NCBI GenBank assembly: GCA_002426015.1
Contig: DINS01000032.1
Coordinates: forward strand, 1 to 50,817
Source: Flavobacteriaceae bacterium UBA5534
GTDB taxonomy: Bacteria > Bacteroidota > Bacteroidia > Flavobacteriales > Flavobacteriaceae
Reading direction: 5' to 3'
Length of the DNA stretch: 50,817 nucleotides
This document shows, one piece after another, positions 25,402 through 34,024 of the stretch. Positions within the stretch are counted from its first letter, which is position 1, and every line of letters starts with the position of its first letter. The position numbers and the translations under genes are program-made. The notes under the pieces are model-generated. The model made no database searches, had not been told where the DNA came from, and was given only the letters and a program-made list of their open reading frames with translations.

Positions 25402-25596
25402 ATGTTAAGAATCGAAATTAAAGAAGGAGAAAATATAGAACGTGCACTGAAACGTTACAAACGTAAACACAGAAATGTGAAAGTGATGCAGAATTTGAGA
25501 GAAAACCAGTTTTTCACTAAACCTTCTGTAAAACGCAGACGTGAAGTTCAAAAAGCAGAGTACATTCAAAATTTAAGAGACCAAGAAGATATTTAA
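25402..25596 (+). CDS. rpsU: 30S ribosomal protein S21
   Basis: The 64-residue basic protein belongs to the small ribosomal subunit near the 3' end of 16S rRNA, where it takes part in initiation. It begins MLRIEIKEGENIERALKRYKRKHR and has the RRREVQKAEYIQNLRDQ tail typical of the S21 family in this phylum. In Bacteroidota it contributes to sequestering the anti-Shine-Dalgarno sequence, in accord with the lack of Shine-Dalgarno signals in this window. It follows rpoD and is ended by a strong terminator. Confidence 0.96.
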   Translation: MLRIEIKEGENIERALKRYKRKHRNVKVMQNLRENQFFTKPSVKRRREVQKAEYIQNLRDQEDI

Positions 25597-25618
25597 TCTT
25601 TCACTTTCTATAAAAAAC

Positions 25619-25649
25619 AAAAAGACGCTTTTAATAAAAGCGTCTTTTT
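25619..25649. terminator. Bidirectional terminator after rpsU
   Basis: AAAAAGACGCTTTT pairs perfectly with AAAAGCGTCTTTTT around a three-base loop. The stop codon of the convergent small membrane-protein gene overlaps its right end. Confidence 0.9.
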
Positions 25650-25866
25650 AATTCTCAATTGGATGGTCTTCATAAAACACATCAAAAGTTTTATCAGTCC
25701 TATAATTATCTTTCAATACCCTATAGACCATCACAACGACCATGAATTGCCCAAAACAAGTGAGCCAAAATACCCAACCAAAAGGCAAGTTCATCGATAC
25801 CATAATAGTTAAAGTCACTAACAGTAATGTTGTAACAACCACATAAAGCATGACAGGAACTTTCAT
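25648..25866 (-). CDS. Small two-span membrane protein
   Basis: The 72-residue product has two hydrophobic segments (about 4-24 and 28-48) separated by a short MNLPFGW turn, then a charged tail RVLKDNYRTDKTFDVFYEDHPIEN that probably lies in the cytoplasm. I do not recognise a named family; similar short proteins are common in flavobacteria, often next to housekeeping genes. Upstream, 64 nt separate it from the DUF2797 gene on the same strand, so the two may be co-transcribed. The strong terminator at its stop and its plausible start and topology support a real gene. Confidence 0.7.
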   Translation of the reverse strand: MKVPVMLYVVVTTLLLVTLTIMVSMNLPFGWVFWLTCFGQFMVVVMVYRVLKDNYRTDKTFDVFYEDHPIEN

Positions 25867-25929
25867 AATTTTTTATGATAAGTTACTCAAAATCTATCTA
25901 TTAAGAAAATTTTAAATTCTAAAAAATCG

Positions 25930-26724
25930 TTAAACAATATCAATCTTCACCACATATCCTTCGCTACCTCTTACATTAAAAACCGTTTGGTCTTTAAATA
26001 ATAAATATTGCCCTTTGATGCCCTTTAGCACACCTTTATAGATTGGTGTCTTATCGAGATTGAGACTATTTGGCTTTTCTGGATATTGAAGCACAGGAAA
26101 CTCTAAATTGGTTTCTGTATTGGACTCTATAAAATAATCTTTTGCTTCATCAGGAACATATTGTTTCAAACGCTCTCGCCATTCGACCAAATTTTCATCA
26201 ACAATATCATTTTTCAACATCGTTCGCCAATTGGTTTTATCACTTATATGCTCTTTTAGTGCCACTTCAGTAATGCCAGCAAGGTAACGATTGGGGACTT
26301 CAACAATTTCAATGGCCTCATGAGCACCTTGGTCAATCCAACGTGTTGGTATTTGGTTTTTGCGTGTCACACCTACTTTTACATTACTCGAATTGGCGAG
26401 GTAAACCACGTGTGGCTGTAATTGCACCTTCTTTTCATATTCTAAATCGCGATCTTCTTGGTCGAGATGTGCTGTGCTCAACTCTGGTCGCATGATCCAA
26501 TCTGCTGCTTGTGGTATGTCAAAAAAACATGATTTACAGAAACCTTGTCTGTAAATTTGCTTGTCCAATCCGCAATTTAAACACTGATATTTAACAAATT
26601 GAATCGTTATGGTTTTATCCAGTAATTGGTTCATATTGAGGAAGTCATTTTCAAACACCAAATAATATTGGATGGGATGCGAAAATTCTGTTTCCATTTT
26701 TGTCAAAACACCTTCGTATGTCAT
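25930..26724 (-). CDS. DUF2797 domain protein
   Basis: The 264-residue cytoplasmic protein has a zinc-ribbon-like cluster YQCLNCGLDKQIYRQGFCKSCFF (four cysteines, about residues 46-66) and an internal segment HVVYLANSSNVKVGVTRKNQIPTRWIDQGAHEAIEIVEVPNRYLAGITEVALKEHI. The latter looks like a GIY-YIG-type fold (the VYLANSSNVKVGVTR strand pair), and the family is annotated only as DUF2797. Function is unknown; nucleic-acid binding is a guess from the cysteines. The ATG at 26724 is preferred to a TTG one codon earlier. It diverges from the GH3-like gene across 42 nt. Confidence 0.85.
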   Translation of the reverse strand: MTYEGVLTKMETEFSHPIQYYLVFENDFLNMNQLLDKTITIQFVKYQCLNCGLDKQIYRQGFCKSCFFDIPQAADWIMRPELSTAHLDQEDRDLEYEKKVQLQPHVVYLANSSNVKVGVTRKNQIPTRWIDQGAHEAIEIVEVPNRYLAGITEVALKEHISDKTNWRTMLKNDIVDENLVEWRERLKQYVPDEAKDYFIESNTETNLEFPVLQYPEKPNSLNLDKTPIYKGVLKGIKGQYLLFKDQTVFNVRGSEGYVVKIDIV

Positions 26725-26766
26725 CAAAAAAAGTATTATTTTTAGGTTTCTAAAGATACAGCAAAT

Positions 26767-28281
26767 ATGCCAATTCCCATAGTCAATTCGATTGCATCAT
26801 GGTTTTTAAGAAAGCGATTCCATCAAATTGAATTGTTCTTAAAATATCCACATGACGTCCAGAATGAATTGTTGCTTCAATTGGTAACGATGGCAAAAGA
26901 CACTGAAATAGGCAAGCAATACGATTTTGCATCCATCAAAGATTACAAAACATTTGCCGAAAGGCTCCCAATTTCAACTTACGAAGACAATCAAGCTAAT
27001 ATTGAGCGTTCCCGAAAGGGCGAAAACAATATTTTTTGGCCAACACCTATTAAATGGTTTGCCAAATCGAGTGGCACCACCAATGCCAAAAGCAAGTTTA
27101 TTCCAGTGAGTTATGAGTCTTTGGAAGACTGTCACTATGCTGCCAGTAAAGATTTGCTGTGCATGTACCTTAACAACAATGAAAACTCGCAATTGTTTAC
27201 AGGAAAAAGCCTCCGCCTTGGAGGCAGCAAAGAACTCTATAGGGAAAATGGAACTGTATTTGGTGATTTGTCTGCAATTTTGATAGACAATATGCCTTTT
27301 TGGGCCGAATTTAGCAGTACGCCAAGCAGCAAAGTCTCCTTAATGAGTGACTGGGAACATAAAATGCAAGCCATAGTTGATGAAACTGTAAATGAAAATG
27401 TGACCAGTTTGGCTGGTGTACCTTCATGGATGTTGGTATTGCTCAATAATGTTCTCGAAACCACTGGGAAGAACAACCTGTTTGATATTTGGCCAAACCT
27501 CGAAGTATATTTTCATGGAGGTGTGAGTTTTATGCCTTATATCGATCAATACAAAGCGATTTTACCTAGAAAAGATTTTAGGTATTATGAGATTTACAAT
27601 GCATCGGAAGGCTTTTTTGCGATACAAGACCAAAACAGCTCTAGTGAATTGTTGTTAATGTTGGATTATGGTATTTTTTATGAGTTTATTCCTATGGATG
27701 CTTATGGCACTCCGCAACAAAAAATCATTCCATTGAGTGACGTTGAAAAAGGTGTCAACTATGCTGTTATCATAACTACCAATGCTGGTCTTTGGCGTTA
27801 CAAAATTGGCGACACCATCCGATTTACCTCAACAAGTCCTTATAGAATTAAAGTCTCTGGCAGGACCAAACACCATATCAATGTTTTTGGCGAAGAGTTG
27901 ATTATCGAAAATGCCGAAGATGCCCTGAAAAAAGTCTGTAAAAAAACCAAAGCCGAAATTGTTGATTATACAGCTGCGCCAATTTTTATGCAAGGCAAGG
28001 AAAAAGGAGCGCACGAATGGCTGATAGAGTTTAAGACACCTCCAAGCGATATCCATCTTTTTAATGAGCTTTTGGACAATGCCTTAAAATCGTTGAACTC
28101 TGATTATGAGGCTAAACGCTACAACAACATGACACTTAACAAGCCTAAAATACACATAGCTCGCCACCAACTATTTTATGATTGGTTAAAGCATCACAAC
28201 AAATTAGGTGGTCAACACAAAGTGCCTCGGTTATCTAATACTCGGCAATATTTGGATGAGTTATTGCAGTTGAATGCTTGA
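26767..28281 (+). CDS. GH3-like acyl-adenylating protein
   Basis: The 504-residue protein belongs to the GH3 family of the adenylate-forming superfamily, known in plants for joining amino acids to jasmonate and auxin. The ATP motif is FAKSSGTTNAKSKFIPVS (about 97-114); the second is YYEIYNASEGFFAIQ (about 276-290); and the third is WRYKIGDTIRF with GRTKHHINVFGEELIIENAE. All adenylation residues seem present. Bacterial GH3 homologues are widespread in Bacteroidota, and their acyl and amino substrates are unknown. The gene is alone, divergent from DUF2797, with a long non-coding region after it. Confidence 0.9.
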   Translation: MPIPIVNSIASWFLRKRFHQIELFLKYPHDVQNELLLQLVTMAKDTEIGKQYDFASIKDYKTFAERLPISTYEDNQANIERSRKGENNIFWPTPIKWFAKSSGTTNAKSKFIPVSYESLEDCHYAASKDLLCMYLNNNENSQLFTGKSLRLGGSKELYRENGTVFGDLSAILIDNMPFWAEFSSTPSSKVSLMSDWEHKMQAIVDETVNENVTSLAGVPSWMLVLLNNVLETTGKNNLFDIWPNLEVYFHGGVSFMPYIDQYKAILPRKDFRYYEIYNASEGFFAIQDQNSSSELLLMLDYGIFYEFIPMDAYGTPQQKIIPLSDVEKGVNYAVIITTNAGLWRYKIGDTIRFTSTSPYRIKVSGRTKHHINVFGEELIIENAEDALKKVCKKTKAEIVDYTAAPIFMQGKEKGAHEWLIEFKTPPSDIHLFNELLDNALKSLNSDYEAKRYNNMTLNKPKIHIARHQLFYDWLKHHNKLGGQHKVPRLSNTRQYLDELLQLNA

Positions 28282-28546
28282 AGTCTTCACAAATAATCTA
28301 TTCACATTTTTTCAATCCTTTTTTAATCTTTTTATCGGAAAAAAGTGTAAACTTAAAACCGTTAACGAATAAAAATCATGCTTTAACTAAAAACAGGCAT
28401 CGTAATTTTTATCTTACAATTATGATGCTATATTTACAAAGTAGAAATTGAAAAGATGGCCTTGTAGCGCATCTAATGATTAAGAAAATAAATCCCTTAT
28501 AAAAATATTGTCTTTGCAATATTATTTAATTACATCCAAAAATAAA
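28282..28546. other. Non-coding stretch between the GH3-like gene and clpX terminator
   Basis: No reading frame with coding character is seen. Two hairpins stand out: GCATCGTAATT/AATTATGATGC (28397-28428, one G.U pair) and AATATTG-6-CAATATT near 28504. Neither has a T-tract. The first may be the 3' end of the GH3-like transcript. Confidence 0.4.
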
Positions 28547-28569
28547 AAACCACTCCAAAAGAGTGGTTT
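28547..28569 (-). terminator. Terminator after clpX
   Basis: AAACCACTC and GAGTGGTTT form a 9-bp perfect stem with loop CAAAA. Read on the minus strand it is followed by TTTATT. It closes the clpP-clpX transcripts. Confidence 0.85.
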
Positions 28570-28595
28570 CTATTTTTTATAAGTATTTGTACTTT

Positions 28596-29825
28596 TTATG
28601 AAACAGCTTTTAACTTTTTTAATGTTGTTTTGGTCAGCTTGTCTTCTGCATAGCTTTTAGTAACATTAAGTTTAGACTCTTTGGAACTTGGCATTTCGAA
28701 CATAGCGTCAGTGAGAATCTCTTCACATAATGAACGAAGTCCACGAGCTCCCAATCGATACTCAATCGCTTTTTCAACAATATAGTCCAAAGCACCATCA
28801 GTAATTGAAAATTGAATGTCATCCATTTCAAACAGCTTTTTGTATTGTTTGATGATGGCATTTTTTGGTTCAGTTAATATGGCTCTCAATGTTTTAGCAT
28901 CTAAAGGGTCCATGTAACTCAACACAGGCAAACGACCAATAATTTCTGGAATCAACCCAAAGTCTTTTAAATCTTTTGGAATGATGTATTGCAGCATATT
29001 TTCTGGATCAACCGATTCGTCATGAGCTGCTTTGTAACCAATAGCAGCCATATTCAAACGTTTGGAGATGATACGTTCGATACCATCAAACGCTCCACCT
29101 GCAATAAAGAGGATATGTTCTGTATTGACTTCAATGAATTTTTGGTCTGGATGCTTACGACCTCCTTTTGGTGGCACATTAACAACAGTTCCTTCCAATA
29201 ATTTCAGCAATGCTTGTTGCACGCCTTCGCCAGAAACATCTCTTGTAATCGATGGATTATCACTTTTACGTGCAATTTTATCAATCTCATCAATAAAAAC
29301 AATGCCTTTTTCAGCTTTTTCTAAGTTGTAATCGGCTGCTTGCAATAAACGCGTCAGGATACTTTCTACATCTTCACCTACATAACCAGCTTCAGTCAAT
29401 ACGGTTGCGTCAACAATGGCCAAAGGCACATTCAACATTTTGGCAATGGTTTTGGCCATTAAGGTCTTACCTGTACCTGTTTGACCAACCATTATGATGT
29501 TGCTCTTTTGTATTTCGATGTCATCATTAGTAACAGGTTGCAATAATCGTTTATAATGATTGTAAACTGCAACAGACATCACTTTTTTGGAGTACTCTTG
29601 ACCTATAATGTATTCGTCAAGAAATCCTTTTATTTGCTGTGGTTTTTTTAGCATCAATTCAGATGATAATTCTGAATTACCACTTTGTTTTGATTCTTCT
29701 AAAACAATACCATGTGCTTGCTCAATGCAACGATCACAGATATGCGCATCAAGACCAGCAATCAATAAATTGGTTTCTGGCTTTTTCCTACCACAAAACG
29801 AGCATTCTAATTCTTCCTTTGCCAT
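28596..29825 (-). CDS. clpX: ATP-dependent Clp protease, ATP-binding subunit ClpX
   Basis: The 409-residue AAA+ unfoldase feeds proteins into ClpP. The N-terminal zinc domain has CSFCGRKKPETNLLIAGLDAHICDRC (four cysteines), the AAA+ module Walker A VGQTGTGKT and Walker B IVFIDEIDKIARK, pore-loop segment GYVGEDVE, and the sensor-2 region YRLGARGLRSLCEEIL. The IGF loop for ClpP docking should lie in the insert about 250-280. Length is normal. It follows clpP at 68 nt in the canonical order tig-clpP-clpX. Confidence 0.98.
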   Translation of the reverse strand: MAKEELECSFCGRKKPETNLLIAGLDAHICDRCIEQAHGIVLEESKQSGNSELSSELMLKKPQQIKGFLDEYIIGQEYSKKVMSVAVYNHYKRLLQPVTNDDIEIQKSNIIMVGQTGTGKTLMAKTIAKMLNVPLAIVDATVLTEAGYVGEDVESILTRLLQAADYNLEKAEKGIVFIDEIDKIARKSDNPSITRDVSGEGVQQALLKLLEGTVVNVPPKGGRKHPDQKFIEVNTEHILFIAGGAFDGIERIISKRLNMAAIGYKAAHDESVDPENMLQYIIPKDLKDFGLIPEIIGRLPVLSYMDPLDAKTLRAILTEPKNAIIKQYKKLFEMDDIQFSITDGALDYIVEKAIEYRLGARGLRSLCEEILTDAMFEMPSSKESKLNVTKSYAEDKLTKTTLKKLKAVS

Positions 29826-29893
29826 AATCTTTCTAAATGTTCAATTCTAAAACTCCAAAATTTGACCTTCATCGTTTTAGAAAAATTGAAATT

Positions 29894-30574
29894 TTACTTT
29901 TTACTTCCTGATAAAACCTCATCAATCATGCCATATTCTTTGGCTTTATCGGCTTTCATCCAATAGTCTCTATCACTATCGTTGTATATTTTGTCGTAAT
30001 CTTGACCAGAATGTTTACTAATGATCTTGTATAATTCTTCTTTTAAGATTAAAATCTCTCTTGCAGTAATTTCGATATCACTCGCTTGTCCTTGTGCGCC
30101 ACCAAGTGGTTGGTGAATCATCACGCGAGAATGTGTCAATCCGCTTCGCTTTCCTTTTTCGCCTGCACAAAGCAACACGGCTCCCATTGAGGCTGCCATA
30201 CCTGTACAAATAGTTGCCACGTCTGGCTTTATCAACTGCATGGTGTCATAAATTCCAAGTCCTGCGTAAACACTTCCTCCCGGTGAGTTAATGTATATTT
30301 GAATGTCTTTAGATGCATCTGTGCTTTCCAAAAACAATAACTGTGCTTGTATGATATTAGCAATTTGATCGTTGATAGCTGTTCCCATAAAAATGATGCG
30401 ATCCATCATTAAACGAGAAAACACATCCAATTGTGAAATGTTTAACTGACGCTCTTCAATTATGTAAGGTGTCATGCTTGTAGGATACATGCTACTCACT
30501 ATTTGGTTGTAATATGTGCTGCTGATACCTTGATCTTTTATTGCAAATTTTTCAAATTCTTTTCCGTAATCCAT
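29894..30574 (-). CDS. clpP: ATP-dependent Clp protease, proteolytic subunit ClpP
   Basis: The 226-residue serine peptidase forms the barrel of ClpXP. The catalytic serine lies in CTGMAASMGAVLLCAG, the histidine in SRVMIHQPLGGAQGQASDI, and the aspartate in NDSDRDYWM. An N-terminal stretch of about 30 residues precedes the mature core and is likely a propeptide, removed on assembly. It lies between tig and clpX, with a terminator separating it from tig, so part of its expression is probably independent. Confidence 0.98.
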   Translation of the reverse strand: MDYGKEFEKFAIKDQGISSTYYNQIVSSMYPTSMTPYIIEERQLNISQLDVFSRLMMDRIIFMGTAINDQIANIIQAQLLFLESTDASKDIQIYINSPGGSVYAGLGIYDTMQLIKPDVATICTGMAASMGAVLLCAGEKGKRSGLTHSRVMIHQPLGGAQGQASDIEITAREILILKEELYKIISKHSGQDYDKIYNDSDRDYWMKADKAKEYGMIDEVLSGSKK

Positions 30575-30607
30575 TGGTATTATGATGTCTAAATAATGTT
30601 AAAAAAA

Positions 30608-30633
30608 AGCGTAAAACCTGACAGTTTTACGCT
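30608..30633 (-). terminator. Terminator between tig and clpP
   Basis: On the minus strand, AGCGTAAAAC and GTTTTACGCT form a 10-bp stem with a six-base loop, followed by seven or more Ts. It ends the tig message 29 nt past the stop and can limit read-through to clpP. Confidence 0.88.
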
Positions 30634-30661
30634 CTAAATATAAGGATTTAATTTATAACTA

Positions 30662-31984
30662 TTAACTGTAAAATTCTTTTACAAAATCGTCATAAGTAAT
30701 CTCTTTAACTTTAAGATTTGCTTCCTTTTTGTAAAGTTCCAATAATTTTTGACTCATTAATTGCTCTGACAAACGCTTAATCTCTTCTTTGTTTGATAAA
30801 ATTCGTGCTGCAATATCATCCAATTCTTTATCAGAAGGATTCATTTGGCCAAATTGTGCCATTTGCACTTTGATCATTTGCTTTGCAAAATCTTTCAAAT
30901 CGTCAAAAGTTACTTGAAGATTATGAGTTTCAATCAATTTCCCTTCAATCAATTGGTAACGCATACTTTTTTCTGACTTTTCGTACTCTTCTTTTGCTTG
31001 GTCAGCATCCATATGTTCTTCACCAGCGGTTTGCATCCAACGTTGTAAGAAGCTTGCTGGCAAGTCGAATTTTGTGTTTTCAACTAAATATTCAGTGATG
31101 TCATTCAATAGTTTTTGATCACCTTGTTGTGAAAATTGCTTTTCAGAATCTTCCTTTATTTTTTCTTTCAATTCGGTTACTGAAGTCACAATGCCTTTTC
31201 CGAATAATTTATCGAATAAGTCTTGGTCTAAATCTGCCAATTCTCGTTGGTTGATTTCATTGATGGTAAAATTGACTTCGATATCCAAACCATGTGCATC
31301 GTCGTGAGGCACTTTAAGGAAGTGCATCAAATCGTGATCATCTTCAAACAAGCCTTTTGTTTTAAGTGTCACCACATCGCCAACTTTAGCACCTACAAAT
31401 TGTTTTTCTGTAGATTTTCCTTTGAACTTATCTAAAGTAAACGTGGCTTTGTTGTTGATGTTCCTTTCTTCGTTGACAAAAACTCCTGTGATTTCAGAAT
31501 CTTTGCTCACTGTATCTTGAGAAATCAATTTACCATATTGCTTTCTGATATGCTCAACTTGATTGTCGATCATTTTTTTATCAGCAACAATATTGTAATG
31601 TGTGATTGCTTTTTTTGTTTTAAGGTCAACTTCAAATTCTGGAGCGAGACCTAATTCGAATTCAAAAGAAAATGAATCAGCATCCCAATCTAAATCATCT
31701 TGAGCTTTTGGAAGCGGATTTCCTAACACATCAAGCTTTTCTTCTGTTAAATATTTGTTCAACGCATCTTGTAACAATTTGTTGACTTCATCTACCAAAA
31801 CTGCTTTTCCGTATTGTTTTTTGACCATAGTCATTGGCACATGTCCTTTTCTAAATCCAGGAATGTTGGCCGACTTACGATAATCGGTAAGGATTTTTTC
31901 AACTTTATCGCTATAATCTTCTTTAGCGATATCTACTTTCACCACGGCATTTAATGCATCAATGTTTTCTCTTGTGATATTCAT
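30662..31984 (-). CDS. tig: Trigger factor
   Basis: The 440-residue ribosome-bound chaperone meets nascent chains at the exit tunnel. The ribosome-binding signature is IPGFRKGHVPMTMVKKQYG (about 39-57). The central FKBP-like region (about 150-240) carries FKGKSTEKQFVGAKVGDVV but is diverged, as in other Bacteroidota. The helical C-terminal arms (260-440) hold the folding cradle. Length is normal for the family. The start ATG lies just after a consensus promoter that also forms a stem-loop. The gene leads the tig-clpP-clpX protein-quality group. Confidence 0.96.
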   Translation of the reverse strand: MNITRENIDALNAVVKVDIAKEDYSDKVEKILTDYRKSANIPGFRKGHVPMTMVKKQYGKAVLVDEVNKLLQDALNKYLTEEKLDVLGNPLPKAQDDLDWDADSFSFEFELGLAPEFEVDLKTKKAITHYNIVADKKMIDNQVEHIRKQYGKLISQDTVSKDSEITGVFVNEERNINNKATFTLDKFKGKSTEKQFVGAKVGDVVTLKTKGLFEDDHDLMHFLKVPHDDAHGLDIEVNFTINEINQRELADLDQDLFDKLFGKGIVTSVTELKEKIKEDSEKQFSQQGDQKLLNDITEYLVENTKFDLPASFLQRWMQTAGEEHMDADQAKEEYEKSEKSMRYQLIEGKLIETHNLQVTFDDLKDFAKQMIKVQMAQFGQMNPSDKELDDIAARILSNKEEIKRLSEQLMSQKLLELYKKEANLKVKEITYDDFVKEFYS

Positions 31985-32000
31985 TATTTAAAAATAAAAA

Positions 32001-32039
32001 TTGGGATGCAAAAGTACATATTTTTTGCATCCCAACAAA
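32001..32039 (-). promoter_or_regulatory. Consensus tig promoter inside a terminator-like stem-loop
   Basis: On the minus strand, TTTG (32039-32036), a 19-nt spacer and TACTTTTG (32016-32009) form an exact Bacteroidota promoter, 25 nt before the tig ATG. The same bases form an inverted repeat, TTGGGATGCAAAA (32001-32013) against TTTTGCATCCCAA (32023-32035), 13 bp with a nine-base loop. It is followed on the minus strand by TTTTTATTTTT. This is what a terminator for the upstream 32063-32413 gene would look like, 27 nt after its stop. Both roles fit. Confidence 0.75.
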
Positions 32040-32062
32040 GTTTTAACTTTTTGAATGTGAGA

Positions 32063-32413
32063 CTATTTTTCGTCTTGGTCTAAAAGTGAATATAATATAG
32101 ATTGAAGTATGGATAACAGGACACTAAATAGCATCGCTACCCAAAAACCTCCTGGCACATCAAAACCATCTAATAGTTTGTCTGCCAAAAGAATGATTGC
32201 CGCATTGATTACCAATAAAAACAAGCCTAAAGTGACAATTGTTATTGGCAGTGTTAATATGACTAAAATCGGTTTTAAGATGGCATTTAAAATGGCCAAT
32301 ACCACAGCGACGATAATTGCCGACAGGAAACTGGCAACCTCAACACCTGGTAAAAATTTAGCCAATACAATCACAGCAATAGCTGTGAGCAATAGTCTGA
32401 TAATTAAATTCAT
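32063..32413 (-). CDS. Phage-holin-family (YvlD-like) four-span membrane protein
   Basis: The 116-residue protein is strongly hydrophobic with four predicted spans (about 3-20, 28-44, 50-75 and 86-108) and a polar LLDQDEK end. The pattern NAILKPILVILTLPITIVTLGLFLLVINAAIILLADKLLDGFDV is typical of the holin_4_2/YvlD family. Despite the name these are chromosomal bacterial membrane proteins of unknown role, perhaps in envelope stress. No prophage gene is nearby. It follows the hydrolase gene by 44 nt and is last in the pdxJ group. Confidence 0.88.
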   Translation of the reverse strand: MNLIIRLLLTAIAVIVLAKFLPGVEVASFLSAIIVAVVLAILNAILKPILVILTLPITIVTLGLFLLVINAAIILLADKLLDGFDVPGGFWVAMLFSVLLSILQSILYSLLDQDEK

Positions 32414-32457
32414 GATTTTTTATTTTTATGAATATAAATATAGTGAAGCCATTTTAA

Positions 32458-33222
32458 CTAACCTAAAAATTTACTGACCTCATCATAAAAATCTGTAGGG
32501 TTCTCGGCATGCAACCAGTGGCCAGCATTGCTAATGGTAACAATTTGTGCTTTTGGAAAATGAGATGTGATCAATGCTTCATCAGACAATGCTATGTATT
32601 CTGATCTGTCACCACGCAAAAACAAGGTGTCTTTATCAAATTTAGAATGTATCGGCAAAGCCTCACCAACTTCACTTACAGTGTCCTTGAGCACTTCGAG
32701 ATTCAATCGCAAGGCCAATTCGTCTTTAGTTTTCCAATACAGGTTTTTTAGTAGAAATTGTCGCGTACCAAAATCAGAAACATAGCGTTTCAAAATGTCA
32801 TCTGCCTCACCTCTACTTTTGATGGTTTTAAAATCTAATGCTGACAATCCATTTAAAATTGCATCATGATGGATTGGATAAAAACGAGGTGAAATATCGG
32901 CAACAATCAGTTTTGAGACCAGTTCTGGATATTCGACAGCAAACAACATTGCAGTTTTCCCTCCCATGGAATGGCCTAATAGTATGATATCTTTAAGTTG
33001 GTGCTCATCACAATAATGCTTAAGGTCTTCGACCATCACTTCATAATTAAATGCATCACTATGGAAACTACGACCATGATTGCGCTGGTCTAAAAGATGA
33101 ACCTCGTAACCAACTTCACTGAATTTAGTACCCAAGGTTTTCCAATTGTCACTCATGCCCAAAAAACCATGAAGAAAAACAAAGGGCTGACCTTGACCTA
33201 GTATGTTTGAGTGAAGAATCAT
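32458..33222 (-). CDS. Alpha/beta-fold hydrolase (YbfF-like)
   Basis: The 254-residue cytoplasmic protein has the alpha/beta hydrolase fold: the oxyanion segment FLHGFLGMSDNWKTLG, LDQRNHGRS, nucleophile elbow LLGHSMGGKTAML (serine about 93), and a C-terminal histidine in NAGHWLHAENP. The HGFLG and DQRNHGRS forms match esterases of the YbfF type, which act on short acyl esters or acyl-CoA. The real substrate is unknown. Its ATG overlaps the pdxJ stop by one base (TAATG), so the two are translationally coupled. Confidence 0.9.
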   Translation of the reverse strand: MILHSNILGQGQPFVFLHGFLGMSDNWKTLGTKFSEVGYEVHLLDQRNHGRSFHSDAFNYEVMVEDLKHYCDEHQLKDIILLGHSMGGKTAMLFAVEYPELVSKLIVADISPRFYPIHHDAILNGLSALDFKTIKSRGEADDILKRYVSDFGTRQFLLKNLYWKTKDELALRLNLEVLKDTVSEVGEALPIHSKFDKDTLFLRGDRSEYIALSDEALITSHFPKAQIVTISNAGHWLHAENPTDFYDEVSKFLG

Positions 33223-33935
33223 TATTTCAATCGATGCAAATACATGTTAATCACATTTTCAATCCCCAAATACAAACTTTCAGAAATGAGTGCGTGCCCA
33301 ATAGATACCTCTAGTAAGTCAGGGACATTATTCTTAAAAAACTTAATGTTATCAAGCGACAAATCATGCCCAGCATTAATACCTAAACCAAGTGAGCTTG
33401 CTAAAACAGCACAATCGCTATAAGGTTTTACAGCCATTTCGTCACCCAAATTGTAATGGTGCGCAAACGACTCGGTATATAATTCTATTCTATCAGTCCC
33501 AGTGGCTTTGGCTCCTTCTATCTGTTTTAAAACCGGATCGACAAAAATAGAGGTCCTTATACCGTTCTGTTTAAACTCTACAATGACATCCTTTAAAAAT
33601 TCTTTATGCTTAATCGTGTCCCAACCTGCATTAGAAGTCAATACATCTTCAGCATCTGGCACCAATGTTACTTGAGTGGGCTTTACTTCCAAAACCATAT
33701 CAACAAATTGCTGAATTGGGTTGCCTTCAATATTATATTCAGTAGTCACTATAGGTTTTAAATCATATACATCCTGATACCTAATATGACGCTCATCTGG
33801 ACGTGGATGAATCGTAATCCCTTGTGCTCCAAAATTCTGAACATCTTTAGCAAACTGAACCAAATTTGGTACATCACCTCCTCTAGCATTCCTTAAGGTT
33901 GCAATCTTATTAATATTTACACTTAACTTTGTCAT
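33222..33935 (-). CDS. pdxJ: Pyridoxine 5'-phosphate synthase
   Basis: The 237-residue TIM-barrel enzyme condenses 1-deoxy-xylulose-5-phosphate with 3-amino-2-oxopropyl phosphate to make pyridoxine 5'-phosphate. It begins TKLSVNINKIATLRNARGG and shows GITIHPRPDERHIRYQDV, TLVPDAEDVLTSNAGWD, ELYTESFAHHY, GINAGHDLSLDN and EVSIGHALISESLYLG, which together match PdxJ throughout. The ATG at 33935 is preferred over a TTG one codon upstream. It shows that the organism makes vitamin B6 de novo by the DXP-dependent path. The window's PLP enzyme (degT) would be a user. Confidence 0.97.
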   Translation of the reverse strand: MTKLSVNINKIATLRNARGGDVPNLVQFAKDVQNFGAQGITIHPRPDERHIRYQDVYDLKPIVTTEYNIEGNPIQQFVDMVLEVKPTQVTLVPDAEDVLTSNAGWDTIKHKEFLKDVIVEFKQNGIRTSIFVDPVLKQIEGAKATGTDRIELYTESFAHHYNLGDEMAVKPYSDCAVLASSLGLGINAGHDLSLDNIKFFKNNVPDLLEVSIGHALISESLYLGIENVINMYLHRLK

Positions 33936-34024
33936 CAACTTTCGCTTTGAGCAAACAAAAATACAAAGTAGATAACGCTTTTTGTAGTTATTTTTAATTA
34001 TTTTGCATTAGATAAATAGAGAAG

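Noticed and set aside
32063..32413. Prophage remnant, from the holin-family protein
   Set aside because: YvlD-like holin_4_2 proteins are chromosomal membrane proteins; no other phage gene is nearby and the neighbours are pdxJ and tig.
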